64,000 nucleotides of DNA from Flavobacterium sharifuzzamanii (GTDB taxonomy: Bacteria > Bacteroidota > Bacteroidia > Flavobacteriales > Flavobacteriaceae). Every line of letters begins with the position of its first letter. Within the stretch, counting starts at the first letter, position 1. Below are positions 17,212 through 26,485 of this stretch, one piece after another. Under the pieces are notes generated by a model. The model saw only the letters and a program-made list of their open reading frames with translations. It was not told the origin of the DNA and did no database searches. The position numbers were made by a program, and so were the translations under genes. Where the stretch lies: positions 124,001-188,000 of the forward strand of contig NZ_QJGZ01000034.1 of NCBI RefSeq assembly GCF_003254585.1, given 5' to 3'.

Positions 17212-17862
17212 TTAAAACTTCAATTCAATTATGTTTTCATTATTCTCTAAAGTAATTTTCACCGGATTACTTTCAGAAGGAATTTGAGTTGGATACCAAT
17301 TTCTAGTAGGTTGCACCAGAATCAATAAGCCTTCATGATCGCCAATTGCAGCAAATTTATCGGTATTGGTATTTTGAGAAAAGAAATGAAGTCCGTGTTC
17401 TTCTATTAATTGATTTCCTAATTGTAATGGACTTTCCGTAACAATTCCGATTTCGCTAATGCTTAAAATAGAAGCGGAGTTGAATTCGCCAATTTGTTCG
17501 TTATTGAGATCATGTCGCGCAATGAATTCAAGTAAATTTCTGTTGTGATCAAAGAAATAAATAGAATGTGCATTCCAATTTTCAAAATTTGTAACTACAC
17601 TTTTATCTTCAAGAACAATTAAATCCACTTTGTCCTTGCACCACTGAATCGCTTCGTCAAGCTGATTTTCGGGAATATTAAAAGCAAAATGATATATGGA
17701 ATTAAACTCTTTATCTTCCACAAATTTTAAAATAGAAGTTCCAGCCTGAAACGTTATCGATTTTTGGTCATTTTCAAGAATGAAAAGCCCAAAAATGTTC
17801 TGATAAAATGCTTTCGTTTTTTGAATATCGTTTGTTTTAATTTGTATTTGATCTATTCTCAT
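17212..17862 (-). CDS. VOC-family (glyoxalase/bleomycin-resistance fold) protein
   Basis: A 216-residue protein with two VOC modules. The N-terminal one is clear: IDQIQIKTNDIQKTKAFYQN, then IYHFAFNIPE with a possible metal His, and SIYFFDHNRNLLEFIARHD with the conserved Glu of the last strand. The C-terminal half (EIGIVTESPLQLGNQLIEEHG, ...DHEGLLILVQPTRNWYPT) looks like a second, more divergent module. The substrate cannot be predicted. Single gene. Confidence 0.82.
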   Translation of the reverse strand: MRIDQIQIKTNDIQKTKAFYQNIFGLFILENDQKSITFQAGTSILKFVEDKEFNSIYHFAFNIPENQLDEAIQWCKDKVDLIVLEDKSVVTNFENWNAHSIYFFDHNRNLLEFIARHDLNNEQIGEFNSASILSISEIGIVTESPLQLGNQLIEEHGLHFFSQNTNTDKFAAIGDHEGLLILVQPTRNWYPTQIPSESNPVKITLENNENIIELKF

Positions 17863-18107
17863 GACAATAATTTTTTATAAAAGAAAAAAGCTTCTTTTGA
17901 ATGATAAACAAATTTAAAAAATGCCAATGGTATCAAGTATGAAGCGCTATTTTATGCTTCAATGAAAGGATAGTAAATAAGTATTGATTGAAGTTAAATT
18001 GCATTTTTAAATGTTTTATTAAAGTTACAAAAAGACAAACTGACATTGTTGTAAGATTATCGAAAAAACTTCCATCTTGCAATCTCTAGATTTAAATAAA
18101 AACAGAC

Positions 18108-18367
18108 AGTCTTAAAATAACTTCTCTTTTTTTTGTAAGCTTCAGAGAAGCGAAATATTTATAGCAAAAAACAAATGTTTACAGCATAAAGCTCCGGAGG
18201 AGTGACATATTTTTTTATGTAATATAAATAGATGTCACTCCTTCGGAGCTTTTTTTATTTTTCTTGTTGTAATTCTATACATATTTTATCCCGCTGGGAT
18301 TTTACGGATAAAATATATTTTATAAATATTTGTCCAGCAAAAATGATATCCTTTTGAGATAATCTGT
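18108..18367. repeat. Composite repeat of about 255 bp, copy A
   Basis: The segment from AGTCTTAAAA to CCTTTTGAGATAATCTG matches the segment at 40479-40731 along most of its length: AAGCTTCAGAGAAGCGAAATATTTATAGCAAA, a large hairpin, TTGTAATTCTATA, CCCGCTGGG and CCAGCAAAAA blocks occur in the same order. The hairpin arms (18188-18208 and 18232-18252, AAAGCTCCGGAGGAGTGACAT facing its complement with one mismatch) are followed by a T-run on the + strand. The flanking 17863-18107 is AT-rich with nothing recognisable. Confidence 0.75.
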
Positions 18368-18376
18368 TTTTTGTTT

Positions 18377-19831
18377 TTAATATGTAGCAGGTTTTCTAAC
18401 ATTTTTCCCCACTTTGTTATTCAAATCATCGCCAAGATCTTCTCTTGCAGTATCGGCAATTTTCTGGATTTCGGCTACTATTTCGGGATATAATTGCTGC
18501 ACATCACGAACTTCTCCCGGATCATGTGCTAAATCATAAAGCGCCATCGGAAATTCTGCGGAAGCGCCTTCACCACGATAACCGTCTTTTCCTTGTAATT
18601 TTTTGTTGTAGGTTGTGCTTTTGTGTGGGAAAACGAGTTTCCAATGTTTGTATCGAATAGCTTCTAAGTTGTTGCTTCCAACTCCGAAATAATAATAAAA
18701 AACTTCTCTTGGGCCAGAAGCCGTTTTTCCAGTCAGAACAGGAAGAAAATTCAAACCATCAATTTGGTTTTTGGGTAAAGAAGAACCTGTTATTGAAGCA
18801 ATTGTAGGCAGTAAATCCATATTGGTCATAAGAGAACTGTTTACAGAGCCGCTTTTTATTTTACCTGGCCAACGTATTAAAAACGGAACTCTCGTACCAC
18901 CTTCCCAAGTAGTTGATTTCCCTTCTCTAAAACCGCCCGAAGAGCCTGCATTGTCGCCAAAAACAAGCCAAGGACCATTATCACTCGTTATAATTAGTAC
19001 AGTATTTTGGGCAATTTTTTCAGTGTCTAATGTTTTTATGATTTCTCCAATTGACCAATCCAGTTCCATTATTACATCTCCAAAAAGACCTAAATCGCTT
19101 TTTCCTTTAAATTTATCTGAAACCGCTAAAGGCGCGTGTGGCAGAGGATGTGTGAGATATAAAAAGAACGGATCTTTTTTGTTTTTCTTGATAAAACCTA
19201 TTGCTTTTTCGGTGAAAAGTGTAGTTAGTTTTGAAGCATCTTTGATATTTTCAATCGTATCAATAATGGTTGTATTGCTGATTAATGGAAGCGGAGGGAA
19301 GCTCGAACGCATATCTTTAGCATCCGTCACTTTTGAGTAACCGTCATAATCAATTGGCCATACATCGTGTGAATACGGAATCCCGAAAAACTCATCAAAA
19401 CCGTAATTTGTCGGCCAATATGGAAGTTGATTTCCTAAATGCCATTTTCCGTAATTAGCCGTTTTGTATCCATTTTTCTTTAAAAGTGACGCAATAGTTT
19501 CTTCATTCGGATTTAAAGCGTGTTTGGCTCCAGGAAGCAATACGCCCGACATTCCGATTCTGTTTGGATAACAGCCTGTTAATAAAGCCGCCCTGGATGC
19601 TGTACAAATGGCTTGTCCTGCATTGAAATTGGTTAAACGCATTCCTTCTTCGGCAACTTGATTAAAATGGGGAGTATTTACTCCTGTCATTCCATACGGT
19701 TCAGTGTCGCCATAACCCATATCATCCATATTGATGATAATGATGTTGGGTTTAGAATTTGAGTTTTTACTTTGAGCAATGCCTAAAGAGGTAATTGCAG
19801 AGAGAAAGAGCAAGAAGAAACTTCTTTTCAT
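18377..19831 (-). CDS. Secreted type I sulfatase
   Basis: A 484-residue alkaline-phosphatase-superfamily sulfatase. Signal peptide (about residues 1-20), metal-binding Asp36-Asp37 in INMDDMGYGD, and the sulfatase signature ICTASRAALLTG with Cys76 as the residue converted to formylglycine by an FGE enzyme (none in the window). HLGNQLP, ITSDNGPW and GGTRVPFLIRWPG are further family motifs. It removes sulfate from sulfated glycans or similar esters in the periplasm or outside. It stands alone, without carbohydrate-utilisation partners. Its 3' end abuts the composite repeat. Confidence 0.92.
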   Translation of the reverse strand: MKRSFFLLFLSAITSLGIAQSKNSNSKPNIIIINMDDMGYGDTEPYGMTGVNTPHFNQVAEEGMRLTNFNAGQAICTASRAALLTGCYPNRIGMSGVLLPGAKHALNPNEETIASLLKKNGYKTANYGKWHLGNQLPYWPTNYGFDEFFGIPYSHDVWPIDYDGYSKVTDAKDMRSSFPPLPLISNTTIIDTIENIKDASKLTTLFTEKAIGFIKKNKKDPFFLYLTHPLPHAPLAVSDKFKGKSDLGLFGDVIMELDWSIGEIIKTLDTEKIAQNTVLIITSDNGPWLVFGDNAGSSGGFREGKSTTWEGGTRVPFLIRWPGKIKSGSVNSSLMTNMDLLPTIASITGSSLPKNQIDGLNFLPVLTGKTASGPREVFYYYFGVGSNNLEAIRYKHWKLVFPHKSTTYNKKLQGKDGYRGEGASAEFPMALYDLAHDPGEVRDVQQLYPEIVAEIQKIADTAREDLGDDLNNKVGKNVRKPATY

Positions 19832-19887
19832 GATTTGCGGTTTTTGAAATAATTAATAATGGCATGGCGTTTAAGTTTGGTTGACCA

Positions 19888-19895
19888 CAAATATA
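19888..19895 (-). promoter_or_regulatory. Bacteroidetes-type -7 box upstream of the sulfatase
   Basis: On the minus strand the sequence is TATATTTG, an exact TAnnTTTG element, 57 bp before the sulfatase ATG. No properly spaced TTG (-33) was found, so confidence is limited. Confidence 0.4.
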
Positions 19896-19979
19896 TTCAA
19901 AAGATGAAATTTAGAAGTAAAAAAAAGCCCATTTTATGGAGAAAAGGGCTTAGAGGATTTTGAGATTTATTACCCTTAA

Positions 19980-20075
19980 TTAAGCCATAAAGAATGCAAA
20001 GTTTTCTTGACAAAGCTTTGCGTTCTTTGCGCATTTAAAAAATTACATGAAATGACCTTGCGTCCTTTGCGGTTA
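19980..20075. repeat. CTTTGCG/CTTGCGTCCTTTGCGG dispersed repeat
   Basis: Intergenic DNA containing AAGCTTTGCGTTCTTTGCGC and CCTTGCGTCCTTTGCGGTTAA. This is the same repeat found inside the start of the TolC-like gene (11510-11558) and, inverted, at the start of the czcB-like gene (12758-12798). Confidence 0.6.
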
Positions 20076-20080
20076 AAACA

Positions 20081-20512
20081 TCAAAGATTGCTATACAATA
20101 ATTGTAGTGTATGAAAATCAGAAGAACCGTCAAAATGTTTGTGAAGCACTTCCTGAAAAATTGGTTCGGTATTTTGAACACTGGCAAACAATGTCATACA
20201 AGATTGAAGATTTTCTACATCAATGCTTTCAAAAATATCAGAAACATTTTCTTCCTTTTTAATTAGTTCAGAAGTGATTTCTACAAGATGTTTTCCTAAA
20301 ATTGGATGTTCTAGAAAAGCAATTGCTTCATCGGCATTTTTGATTTCGTAAAATTTGGAAGTATCACTAGAACCCATTCCTTTTATCTGCGGAAATATAA
20401 ACCACATCCAAGGAGATTCTTTTTTACCATTCTTGATTTCGTCCAGAGCTGTCAAATACAATTTATTCTGAGCATCTAAGAAACGAAGCAGTCCATTATT
20501 GTTGTAGGCCAT
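20081..20512 (-). CDS. DUF1810 family protein
   Basis: A 143-residue protein that fits DUF1810 over its full length: LLRFLDAQNKLYLTALDEIK, then the hallmark PWMWFIFPQIKGMGSSDTSKFY and the middle block EAIAFLEHPILGKHLVEIT. The family's function is not established. ATG start; not in an operon. Confidence 0.85.
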   Translation of the reverse strand: MAYNNNGLLRFLDAQNKLYLTALDEIKNGKKESPWMWFIFPQIKGMGSSDTSKFYEIKNADEAIAFLEHPILGKHLVEITSELIKKEENVSDIFESIDVENLQSCMTLFASVQNTEPIFQEVLHKHFDGSSDFHTLQLLYSNL

Positions 20513-20866
20513 TACTTACTGATATTTATTTGGGGTATCAGGCCATAAATCTAGTCAAAATATGTTTACTTGTATAACCTCCAATTCATTTTTTAGAGTC
20601 ATTTTTTAACATTTTAAATCGAATAATTTAGAAATGCGATTATATGTAAAATTTGATAAGCTGATTTTATATTAACAGATAAAATCGTACTAACAAATAG
20701 TTTTATTGTTATAAAATGAAGTTTTAGTTGGTGATTCTGTTATGAATTCTCTATTTTTATGAACAGGCGGTTTCTAAAACGGCCTGAATTCTTTAAAATT
20801 AGAATTGATATTGACTTCTTAAATATCAATATTTTCAACCGGGCATCTTCGCCCATAAAAAATTAA
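20513..20866 (+). promoter_or_regulatory. Intergenic region with structured leader before the DapB-like gene
   Basis: The first 240 bp are AT-rich and unremarkable. The last 105 bp hold three consecutive small hairpins: CAGGCGGTTTCTAAAACGGCCTG (20765-20787), TTGATATT...AATATCAA (about 20807-20830), and GGGCATCTTCGCCC (20841-20854) about 12 bp before the ATG. This could be an RNA leader that controls translation, but it matches no riboswitch I know. Confidence 0.3.
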
Positions 20867-21622
20867 ATGCTTATGAAAATAGGATTAATCGGATTCGGAA
20901 AAACTGGAAAATCAGTAGCTTCAATATTATTAGAAAATAAAAAATTCTGCTTAGAATGGGTTTTACGTCAAAGTACGGTTTTAGAACACAGATCGGTTCC
21001 AGAATTTTTTGGAGTGCAGTCAAAAGAACCCGGCTTAATCTATTCTAGTTCTAAAACTTCTATTGAAGAATTATTGGAAAAGCATCCTGTTGATGTAATT
21101 ATCGATTTCTCGTCGCATCAAGGAATTTATACGTATGGAGAAGTGGCGGCAAAGAAGAATATAAAAATCATTTCTGCTATTTCGCATTATAAAGATAAAG
21201 AACTGGAGTTTTTAAAGAAACTGGCAAAAAAGACCACAGTATTCTGGTCGCCAAATATTACTTTGGGTGTAAACTATTTGTTGTTTGCAGCAAAATTTTT
21301 AAAGAAAATTGCACCGTGGGTTGATATTGAAGTAAATGAAGAACATTTTAAAACCAAACAGGGAACATCTGGAACAGCCGTAAAAATTGCAGAAGCACTA
21401 GATGTGGATAAAGAGAATATCAATTCGGTTAGGGCAGGAGGAATCGTTGGAAAACACGAAGTTATTTTTGGTTTTCCTTTTCAAACCGTGCGTTTAATTC
21501 ATGAATCGATTTCGAGAGAGGCATTCGGAAACGGAGTTATTTTTGTGGCCGAAAATCTAAAAGAGAAAGAAAAAGGATTGTATAATTTTGAAGATATTCT
21601 GACGCCTTATTTTACTGTATAA
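20867..21622 (+). CDS. DapB-like dihydrodipicolinate reductase family protein, divergent active site
   Basis: A 251-residue NAD(P)-binding reductase: GLIGFGKTGKSVASIL Rossmann motif, then DVIIDFSSHQG and SPNITLGVNYLLF, all in DapB order. In true DapB the catalytic segment is E-x-H-H-x-x-K-x-D-A-P-S-G-T-A; here it reads EEHFKTKQGTSGTA, so the first His is kept (His160) but the second is Phe, and D-A-P is replaced by G-T. The enzyme may use another substrate or be impaired. An ATG at 20873 gives the cleaner start MKIGLIGFG. Single gene with an unusual structured leader. Confidence 0.75.
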   Translation: MLMKIGLIGFGKTGKSVASILLENKKFCLEWVLRQSTVLEHRSVPEFFGVQSKEPGLIYSSSKTSIEELLEKHPVDVIIDFSSHQGIYTYGEVAAKKNIKIISAISHYKDKELEFLKKLAKKTTVFWSPNITLGVNYLLFAAKFLKKIAPWVDIEVNEEHFKTKQGTSGTAVKIAEALDVDKENINSVRAGGIVGKHEVIFGFPFQTVRLIHESISREAFGNGVIFVAENLKEKEKGLYNFEDILTPYFTV

Positions 21623-21769
21623 GTTTTTTTAGTCTCACAAAGTCGCGGAGTCGTAAAGTTTTTTTTGAAAAATGGCTAGTGCTGTTTGTCTTCCTGAGCG
21701 AAGTCGAAGGATAAGCACAAAGTATTAAAAATATATTTAATCTCGCAAAGACATGAGTCTTTTTGAAAA

Positions 21770-21940
21770 TTAGCTCCAGAGGAGCTAAACATTTATAGAA
21801 AATTCTCGTTTATATGATAAGAGCCCCAGCGGGGTGAAATATTAGAATGAGAATAAAATATTACATGTCGCTCCTCTGGAGCTATATAACATGATTGCTG
21901 TTATTCTATAAATATTTTGCTCCTCTGGAGCTTGGTTTAT
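21770..21940. repeat. Cluster of four CTCC/GGAG-type dispersed repeats
   Basis: Four units in about 165 bp: TTAGCTCCAGAGGAGCTAAACATTTATAG, GCCCCAGCGGGGTGAAATATT, then reverse units ending GTCGCTCCTCTGGAGC and TTTGCTCCTCTGGAGC. Just upstream (21690-21715) CCTGAGCGAAGTCGAAGG is another short repeat motif. They fill the gap between the convergent DapB-like and sdhB genes and may act as terminators. Confidence 0.7.
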
Positions 21941-21948
21941 TTTGTAAA

Positions 21949-22695
21949 TTATTTTCTCAGCAAAACAGCTTTCATATATTCTAAATTCATTTTAGCAATA
22001 GAAAGCACTGAAATTCCCTGCGGACATTCGATTTCGCAAGCTCTTGTATCAGAGCACACTCCAAAACCTTCTTCATCCATTTGTTTTACCATCGAAACCG
22101 CACGTGTTTGGGCTTCTAATTTTCCTTGCGGTAAAAGCGCTAAATGCGTTATTTTGGCACCAACAAACAAAGCGGCGCTGGCATTTTTGCATGAAGCCAC
22201 ACAAGCTCCACATCCAATACAGGCAGCAGCATCAAAAGCGGCTTCTGCAGTTTCGTATGAAATCGGAATACTGTTTGCTTCTGGCGCCTGACCCGTAGCC
22301 GCGCCAATAAAACCTCCTGATGCAATAATAGAATCGAATGCTTTGCGGTCAATTTTTAAATCTCGTAAAACAGGAAAAGCTTTAGCACGAAAAGGCTCAA
22401 TATAAATAGTGTCTCCATCTTTAAAACTTCTCATATGAAGCTGACAGGTTGTAGTATTTTTTAAAGGCCCATGAGCGCGTCCGTTTATCATAACACCGCA
22501 TTGACCGCAGATTCCTTCGCGACAGTCATGGTCAAATTCGATTACGCGTTCTCCATTTTGAATAAGAGATTCGTTCAAAAGATCCAACATTTCCAAAAAC
22601 GACATATGTTCTGATACTCCATCAATTTCATAATCTGTCATTTCTCCTTTAGTTGAAGAATTAAACTGGCGCCATATTTTAAGATAAAGTTTCAT
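21949..22695 (-). CDS. sdhB: Succinate dehydrogenase/fumarate reductase iron-sulfur subunit
   Basis: A 248-residue protein with a plant-type [2Fe-2S] ferredoxin domain (CREGICGQCGVMINGRAHG, later TTTCQLHM) and a C-terminal domain with two cluster motifs, CIGCGACVASCKNA and CEIECPQGI, for the [4Fe-4S] and [3Fe-4S] centres. It passes electrons from the flavoprotein to the membrane quinone site. The sdhA gene is 69 bp upstream; the gap contains a dispersed repeat (ATGAGTTATGAGTTATGAAT). Confidence 0.93.
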   Translation of the reverse strand: MKLYLKIWRQFNSSTKGEMTDYEIDGVSEHMSFLEMLDLLNESLIQNGERVIEFDHDCREGICGQCGVMINGRAHGPLKNTTTCQLHMRSFKDGDTIYIEPFRAKAFPVLRDLKIDRKAFDSIIASGGFIGAATGQAPEANSIPISYETAEAAFDAAACIGCGACVASCKNASAALFVGAKITHLALLPQGKLEAQTRAVSMVKQMDEEGFGVCSDTRACEIECPQGISVLSIAKMNLEYMKAVLLRK

Positions 22696-22699
22696 AGAT

Positions 22700-22764
22700 A
22701 ATTATGAGTTATGAGTTATGAATTTTGAGTTGTTAATTAATAATTTACAATTAACAATTCACCA
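22700..22764. repeat. Short direct-repeat element between sdhA and sdhB
   Basis: Contains ATTATGAGTTATGAGTTATGAA followed by TTGTTAATTAATAATTTACAATTAACAATTCACCATT. Similar text (ATTGTGAATGGTGAATGGTTAATTGTGAA) appears at 59250-59278. It sits within an operon. Confidence 0.5.
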
Positions 22765-24675
22765 TTATTTATAGCTTCTTACCGCAAGTTCAACCGATTC
22801 AAAGGTTAAAGGTTCTTTGTGAAGTTCAGGTTTGTTATTTAAACCTTTCCATTCCCAAGCCGAAACATAACAGAATTCATCGTCGTTGCGAACAGCTTCT
22901 CCATCGGCGGTTTGGTATTCTTCCCTAAAATGTGCACCGCAGGATTCTTCGCGTTGTAAAGCATCATAGCACATTAATTCAGCCAATTCGATATAATCGG
23001 CAATTCGACCGGCTTTTTCAAGTTCACTGTTTAAAGTATTATCGCCCGTAATTCTGAGATCTTTTTCAAATGAAACTTTTAGTTCGCGGATTTCAATTAG
23101 AGCTTCCTCTAGTTTTTGTCTGCTTCGCGAAAGACCGCATTTTTCATATAAAAGACGTCCGATTTTTTTATGAAAATAATCTGCAGAAAGTGTTCCGTTC
23201 GTATGTAAAAAGCGATCCAGTTGTCTTCTCACTGTTTTCTCAGCTTCTTCAAATGCAGGATGTGAAATATCAGATTTCGGTAAATTCAATTCGCCTGCCA
23301 AATAATTAGGGATCGTATAAGGCGCAATAAAGTAACCGTCAACACAAGCCTGAAGCAGCGAATTGGCACCAAGACGATTAGCACCATGATCGGCAAAATT
23401 GGCTTCGCCTAAAGCAAATAAACCTGGAATTGTTGTCATAAGCTCATAATCAACCCAAAGTCCTCCCATAGTAAAATGCGCTGAAGGTGAAATCAGCATG
23501 GGTTCTTTATAAGCATTTATGCCTGTAATCTTTTCATACATCGCAAAAAGATTGCTGTATTTGGCTTCGATTTTATCTTTTCCCTGCGCTTTAATGGCAT
23601 CCGAGAAATCGAGGTAAATAGCATTTTTCATTGGCCCCACGCCATGACCAGCATCAATCCTTTCTTTTGCTGCTCTTGACGAAATATCTCTTGGTGCGAG
23701 ATTTCCAAAAGATGGATATCGGCGTTCCAAGTAATAATCGCGTTCTTCTTCGGGAATGGCGTTTGCATTTCGATCATCTTCTGCTTTTTTCGGAACCCAA
23801 ATTCTTCCGTCATTTCGAAGTGATTCCGACATTAAAGTCAGTTTTGACTGATTTTCGCCATGCTGTGGGAGCGAAGTAGGGTGAAACTGAATCCAGCTTA
23901 CGCCTGCCATATAAGCACCTTTTTTATGTGCTCTCCAAATTGCCGAGCTGTTACAGCCCATAGCAAGTGTAGACAAATAATATACTTTCCCATAACCGCC
24001 AGAAGCCAGTACAACGGCATCTGCCGCGTGGCGTTCTAAAATTCCAGTTTCGAGATTTCTTGCAATTATTCCTTTGGCTTTGCCATTAATAACAACGAGT
24101 TCAAGCATTTCGTGACGCGTATACAAATCAACTTTTCCTAGAGATGCCTGACGTTCTAAGGCTTGATAAGCACCCAATAAAAGCTGCTGTCCGGTTTGAC
24201 CTCTCGCATAAAAAGTTCTGGAAACCTGAACACCTCCAAAAGATCTGTTGTTTAAATATCCCGCATATTCCCTAGCAAAAGGAACACCTTGAGCAACCGC
24301 GTGGTCTATAAGATGTGCAGAACATTCGGCTAAACGATAAACATTGGCTTCACGGGATCTGAAATCGCCACCTTTTATAGTGTCGTAAAACATTCTATAC
24401 GTGCTGTCGCCATCATTTTTGTAGTTTTTGGCAGCGTTTACTCCGCCTTGAGCGGCAACAGAATGCGCGCGTCTTGGAGAATCCTGAAAGCAGAAAGACT
24501 TTATGTTATAGCCTTGTTCAGCTAGAGAAGCCGCACATGAAGCACCCGCTAAACCCGTTCCGACTATTATTATATTTAGTTTTTTTCGATTTGCGGGATT
24601 GACCAATTTGGCTTTAGACTTGTAAAGACTCCATTTATCAGCAAGAGGACCTTCGGGTATTTTTGATTCCATCAT
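22765..24675 (-). CDS. sdhA: Succinate dehydrogenase/fumarate reductase flavoprotein subunit
   Basis: A 636-residue flavoprotein: FAD-binding [18 protein letters not shown], the flavinylation segment [17 protein letters not shown] (His covalently bound to FAD), the capping domain, HPTSLP with the catalytic region, [25 protein letters not shown], and the C-terminal helical domain. The length suits the Bacteroidetes type. It oxidises succinate to fumarate or the reverse. The usual upstream cytochrome b subunit gene is absent: upstream lies only a repeat region and then the thiolase. The start MM can be read at 24675 or 24672. Confidence 0.93.
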   Translation of the reverse strand: MMESKIPEGPLADKWSLYKSKAKLVNPANRKKLNIIIVGTGLAGASCAASLAEQGYNIKSFCFQDSPRRAHSVAAQGGVNAAKNYKNDGDSTYRMFYDTIKGGDFRSREANVYRLAECSAHLIDHAVAQGVPFAREYAGYLNNRSFGGVQVSRTFYARGQTGQQLLLGAYQALERQASLGKVDLYTRHEMLELVVINGKAKGIIARNLETGILERHAADAVVLASGGYGKVYYLSTLAMGCNSSAIWRAHKKGAYMAGVSWIQFHPTSLPQHGENQSKLTLMSESLRNDGRIWVPKKAEDDRNANAIPEEERDYYLERRYPSFGNLAPRDISSRAAKERIDAGHGVGPMKNAIYLDFSDAIKAQGKDKIEAKYSNLFAMYEKITGINAYKEPMLISPSAHFTMGGLWVDYELMTTIPGLFALGEANFADHGANRLGANSLLQACVDGYFIAPYTIPNYLAGELNLPKSDISHPAFEEAEKTVRRQLDRFLHTNGTLSADYFHKKIGRLLYEKCGLSRSRQKLEEALIEIRELKVSFEKDLRITGDNTLNSELEKAGRIADYIELAELMCYDALQREESCGAHFREEYQTADGEAVRNDDEFCYVSAWEWKGLNNKPELHKEPLTFESVELAVRSYK

Positions 24676-24776
24676 TTTTAGTGGTTTAAAATGAATTGAT
24701 ACAAAAGCTTTAATAGAAAACTAAATTTAGTATAAAATATTGATATTTAGTAGTTTTTTGTATGAATTTATTTAAA

Positions 24777-24784
24777 CAAAAATA
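24777..24784 (-). promoter_or_regulatory. Candidate -7 box for the sdhAB operon
   Basis: Minus-strand TATTTTTG, an exact TAnnTTTG, about 100 bp before sdhA. No TTG at the expected -33 distance. Confidence 0.35.
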
Positions 24785-24820
24785 GACTTTAAGTATATTA
24801 ATTAGCTGTATGTTAAAGTT

Positions 24821-24942
24821 AAACCCGACAGGTTTTTAAAACCTGTCGGGTTTAGTTGATAGAGACAAAAAAATCTGTTGAATCTGCTGAATCTGTGAGC
24901 AAAAATTACTCCCGCAGATTTAGCAGATTCAGCAGATTTATA
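24821..24942 (-). terminator. Perfect 16-bp stem plus CAGATT inverted repeat downstream of thiolase
   Basis: Bases 24821-24853 are a near-perfect palindrome with arms AAACCCGACAGGTTTT and AAAACCTGTCGGGTTT and a single central base. Next to it, 24870-24942 holds CTGAATCTGCTGAATCTG-like arms facing GCAGATTTAGCAGATTCAG. They lie past the thiolase stop and before the sdhA promoter region, so a terminator role is likely for the minus-strand thiolase transcript. Both are also dispersed repeat types. Confidence 0.6.
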
Positions 24943-24969
24943 AAATTGAATTGAAATGTTTTTGAAAAA

Positions 24970-26247
24970 TTATTTCTCGATTATCATGGTAACTCCTTGC
25001 CCGCCAGCAGCACAAATAGAAATCAATCCTTTTCCAGAACCTTTTTCGTTGAGCAGTTTTGCCATTACACCAATAATTCTTCCTCCAGTGGCAGCAAAAG
25101 GATGAGCGGCCGCCAAACTGCTTCCCTTTACATTCAGTTTATTTCGATCTATTGCACCTAATGGTTTCTTTAAGCCAATTTCGGCACTTAGTTCAGGACT
25201 TTCCCAGATTTTTAAAGTGGCCAAAGTTTGTGCAGCAAAAGCTTCGTGAATTTCATAATAATCAAAATCCTGAAGATTTAATTCGGCTTTTTCCAACATT
25301 CTTGAAGCAGCAAATAAAGGGGCTAACAAAAGATTCTGTTGATTTTTAACATACTCAATTGCAGCAATTTCTGCGAAAGTAATGTACGCTAAAATAGGAA
25401 GTCCTTGTTCTTTTGCCCATTCTTCACTAGCTAAAAGAATACATGATGCGCCGTCTGTTAATGGCGTTGAATTTCCTGCAGTCAAAGTTCCGTTTACTTT
25501 ATCAAATGCAGGATTTAGTTTGGCTAATTTTTCAATTGTGCTGTCTCTTCTAAGATTATTATCTTTTTCTAAGCCATTGAAAGGAGTAATCATATCATCA
25601 AAAAAGCCTTCATCATAAGCTTTGGCCATATTCAAATGACTTCTTAAAGCAAACTCATCTTGGTCTTCACGCGAAATTTTATAATATTTTGCTGTAATTT
25701 CAGTATGTCCGCCCATAGAAAGTCCTGTTTGCGATTCCTCATTTCTAGGCACTAACGGACTAAGATCTTTTGGACGAAGTTTTAGGAATGTTTTAATTTT
25801 CTCGCCTAATGATTTTGCTTTTCGTGCATCAAGCAATATTTTTCGAAGTTTTTCGCTAACAGCAATTGGCATATCACTTATCGAATCTACGCCACCAGCA
25901 ATTCCAGAATCTATTTGTCCGAGAGCAATTTTGTTGGCAATATAAATAGCACTTTCAATTCCGGTATCACACGCTTGCTGCAAGTCACATGCTGGTGTTG
26001 CAGGATCTAGGCTTGTTTGCATGACGCATTCGCGAATTAAATTGTTGTCGTAAGTATGTTTGATTACGGCACCTCCAGCAACTTCACCCAATAACTTTCC
26101 TTTCAGATTGTATTTGTCAGTAAGACCATTAAGTGATGCGGTCATCATTTCTTTGTTTCCTACATTAGAATAAGCCGTATTGGCTCTCGCAAAAGGAATT
26201 CTATTATAGCCCACAATGGCCACTTTTCTTATTGTATTTGATTTCAT
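24970..26247 (-). CDS. Acetyl-CoA C-acyltransferase (thiolase, FadI/FadA-like)
   Basis: A 425-residue thiolase. The nucleophile Cys is in LQQACDTGIESAIYIAN, the central His in YYEIHEAFAAQ, and the C-terminal active-site Cys in SICAAGGQGVTMIIE; also HPFAATGGRI near the C-terminus. It cleaves or forms beta-ketoacyl-CoA, probably in fatty-acid beta-oxidation. Its length and the acidic loop segment resemble FadI-type enzymes. It stands alone without a FadB/FadJ partner here. Confidence 0.9.
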   Translation of the reverse strand: MKSNTIRKVAIVGYNRIPFARANTAYSNVGNKEMMTASLNGLTDKYNLKGKLLGEVAGGAVIKHTYDNNLIRECVMQTSLDPATPACDLQQACDTGIESAIYIANKIALGQIDSGIAGGVDSISDMPIAVSEKLRKILLDARKAKSLGEKIKTFLKLRPKDLSPLVPRNEESQTGLSMGGHTEITAKYYKISREDQDEFALRSHLNMAKAYDEGFFDDMITPFNGLEKDNNLRRDSTIEKLAKLNPAFDKVNGTLTAGNSTPLTDGASCILLASEEWAKEQGLPILAYITFAEIAAIEYVKNQQNLLLAPLFAASRMLEKAELNLQDFDYYEIHEAFAAQTLATLKIWESPELSAEIGLKKPLGAIDRNKLNVKGSSLAAAHPFAATGGRIIGVMAKLLNEKGSGKGLISICAAGGQGVTMIIEK

Positions 26248-26429
26248 ATCAGGAAGTTATTCGTTTATGTTTTTTGATATTTAGGAATATAAAGATAGAA
26301 ATAGATTTCGGTTTGATACTTAATCTAGATTAATATTATCAGGAAATAACTTAAAAATGGAAGTGCTAAGAGGTATTCTTACTGATTTAGTATAATTTTC
26401 TGTATTTATTTAGAATGAATTAAAATAAT

Positions 26430-26460
26430 TTGGAAAAGTTAAGATTAGCATATACTTTTG
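26430..26460 (+). promoter_or_regulatory. Promoter (TTG - 20 bp - TACTTTTG) of the siderophore-receptor-like gene
   Basis: TTG at 26430-26432 and TACTTTTG at 26453-26460, separated by 20 bp, match the Flavobacterium sigma-A consensus TTG-N17-23-TAnnTTTG exactly, 25 bp before the ATG. Confidence 0.65.
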
Positions 26461-26485
26461 TCGCTCAATTTAAAATCAAAACCAA

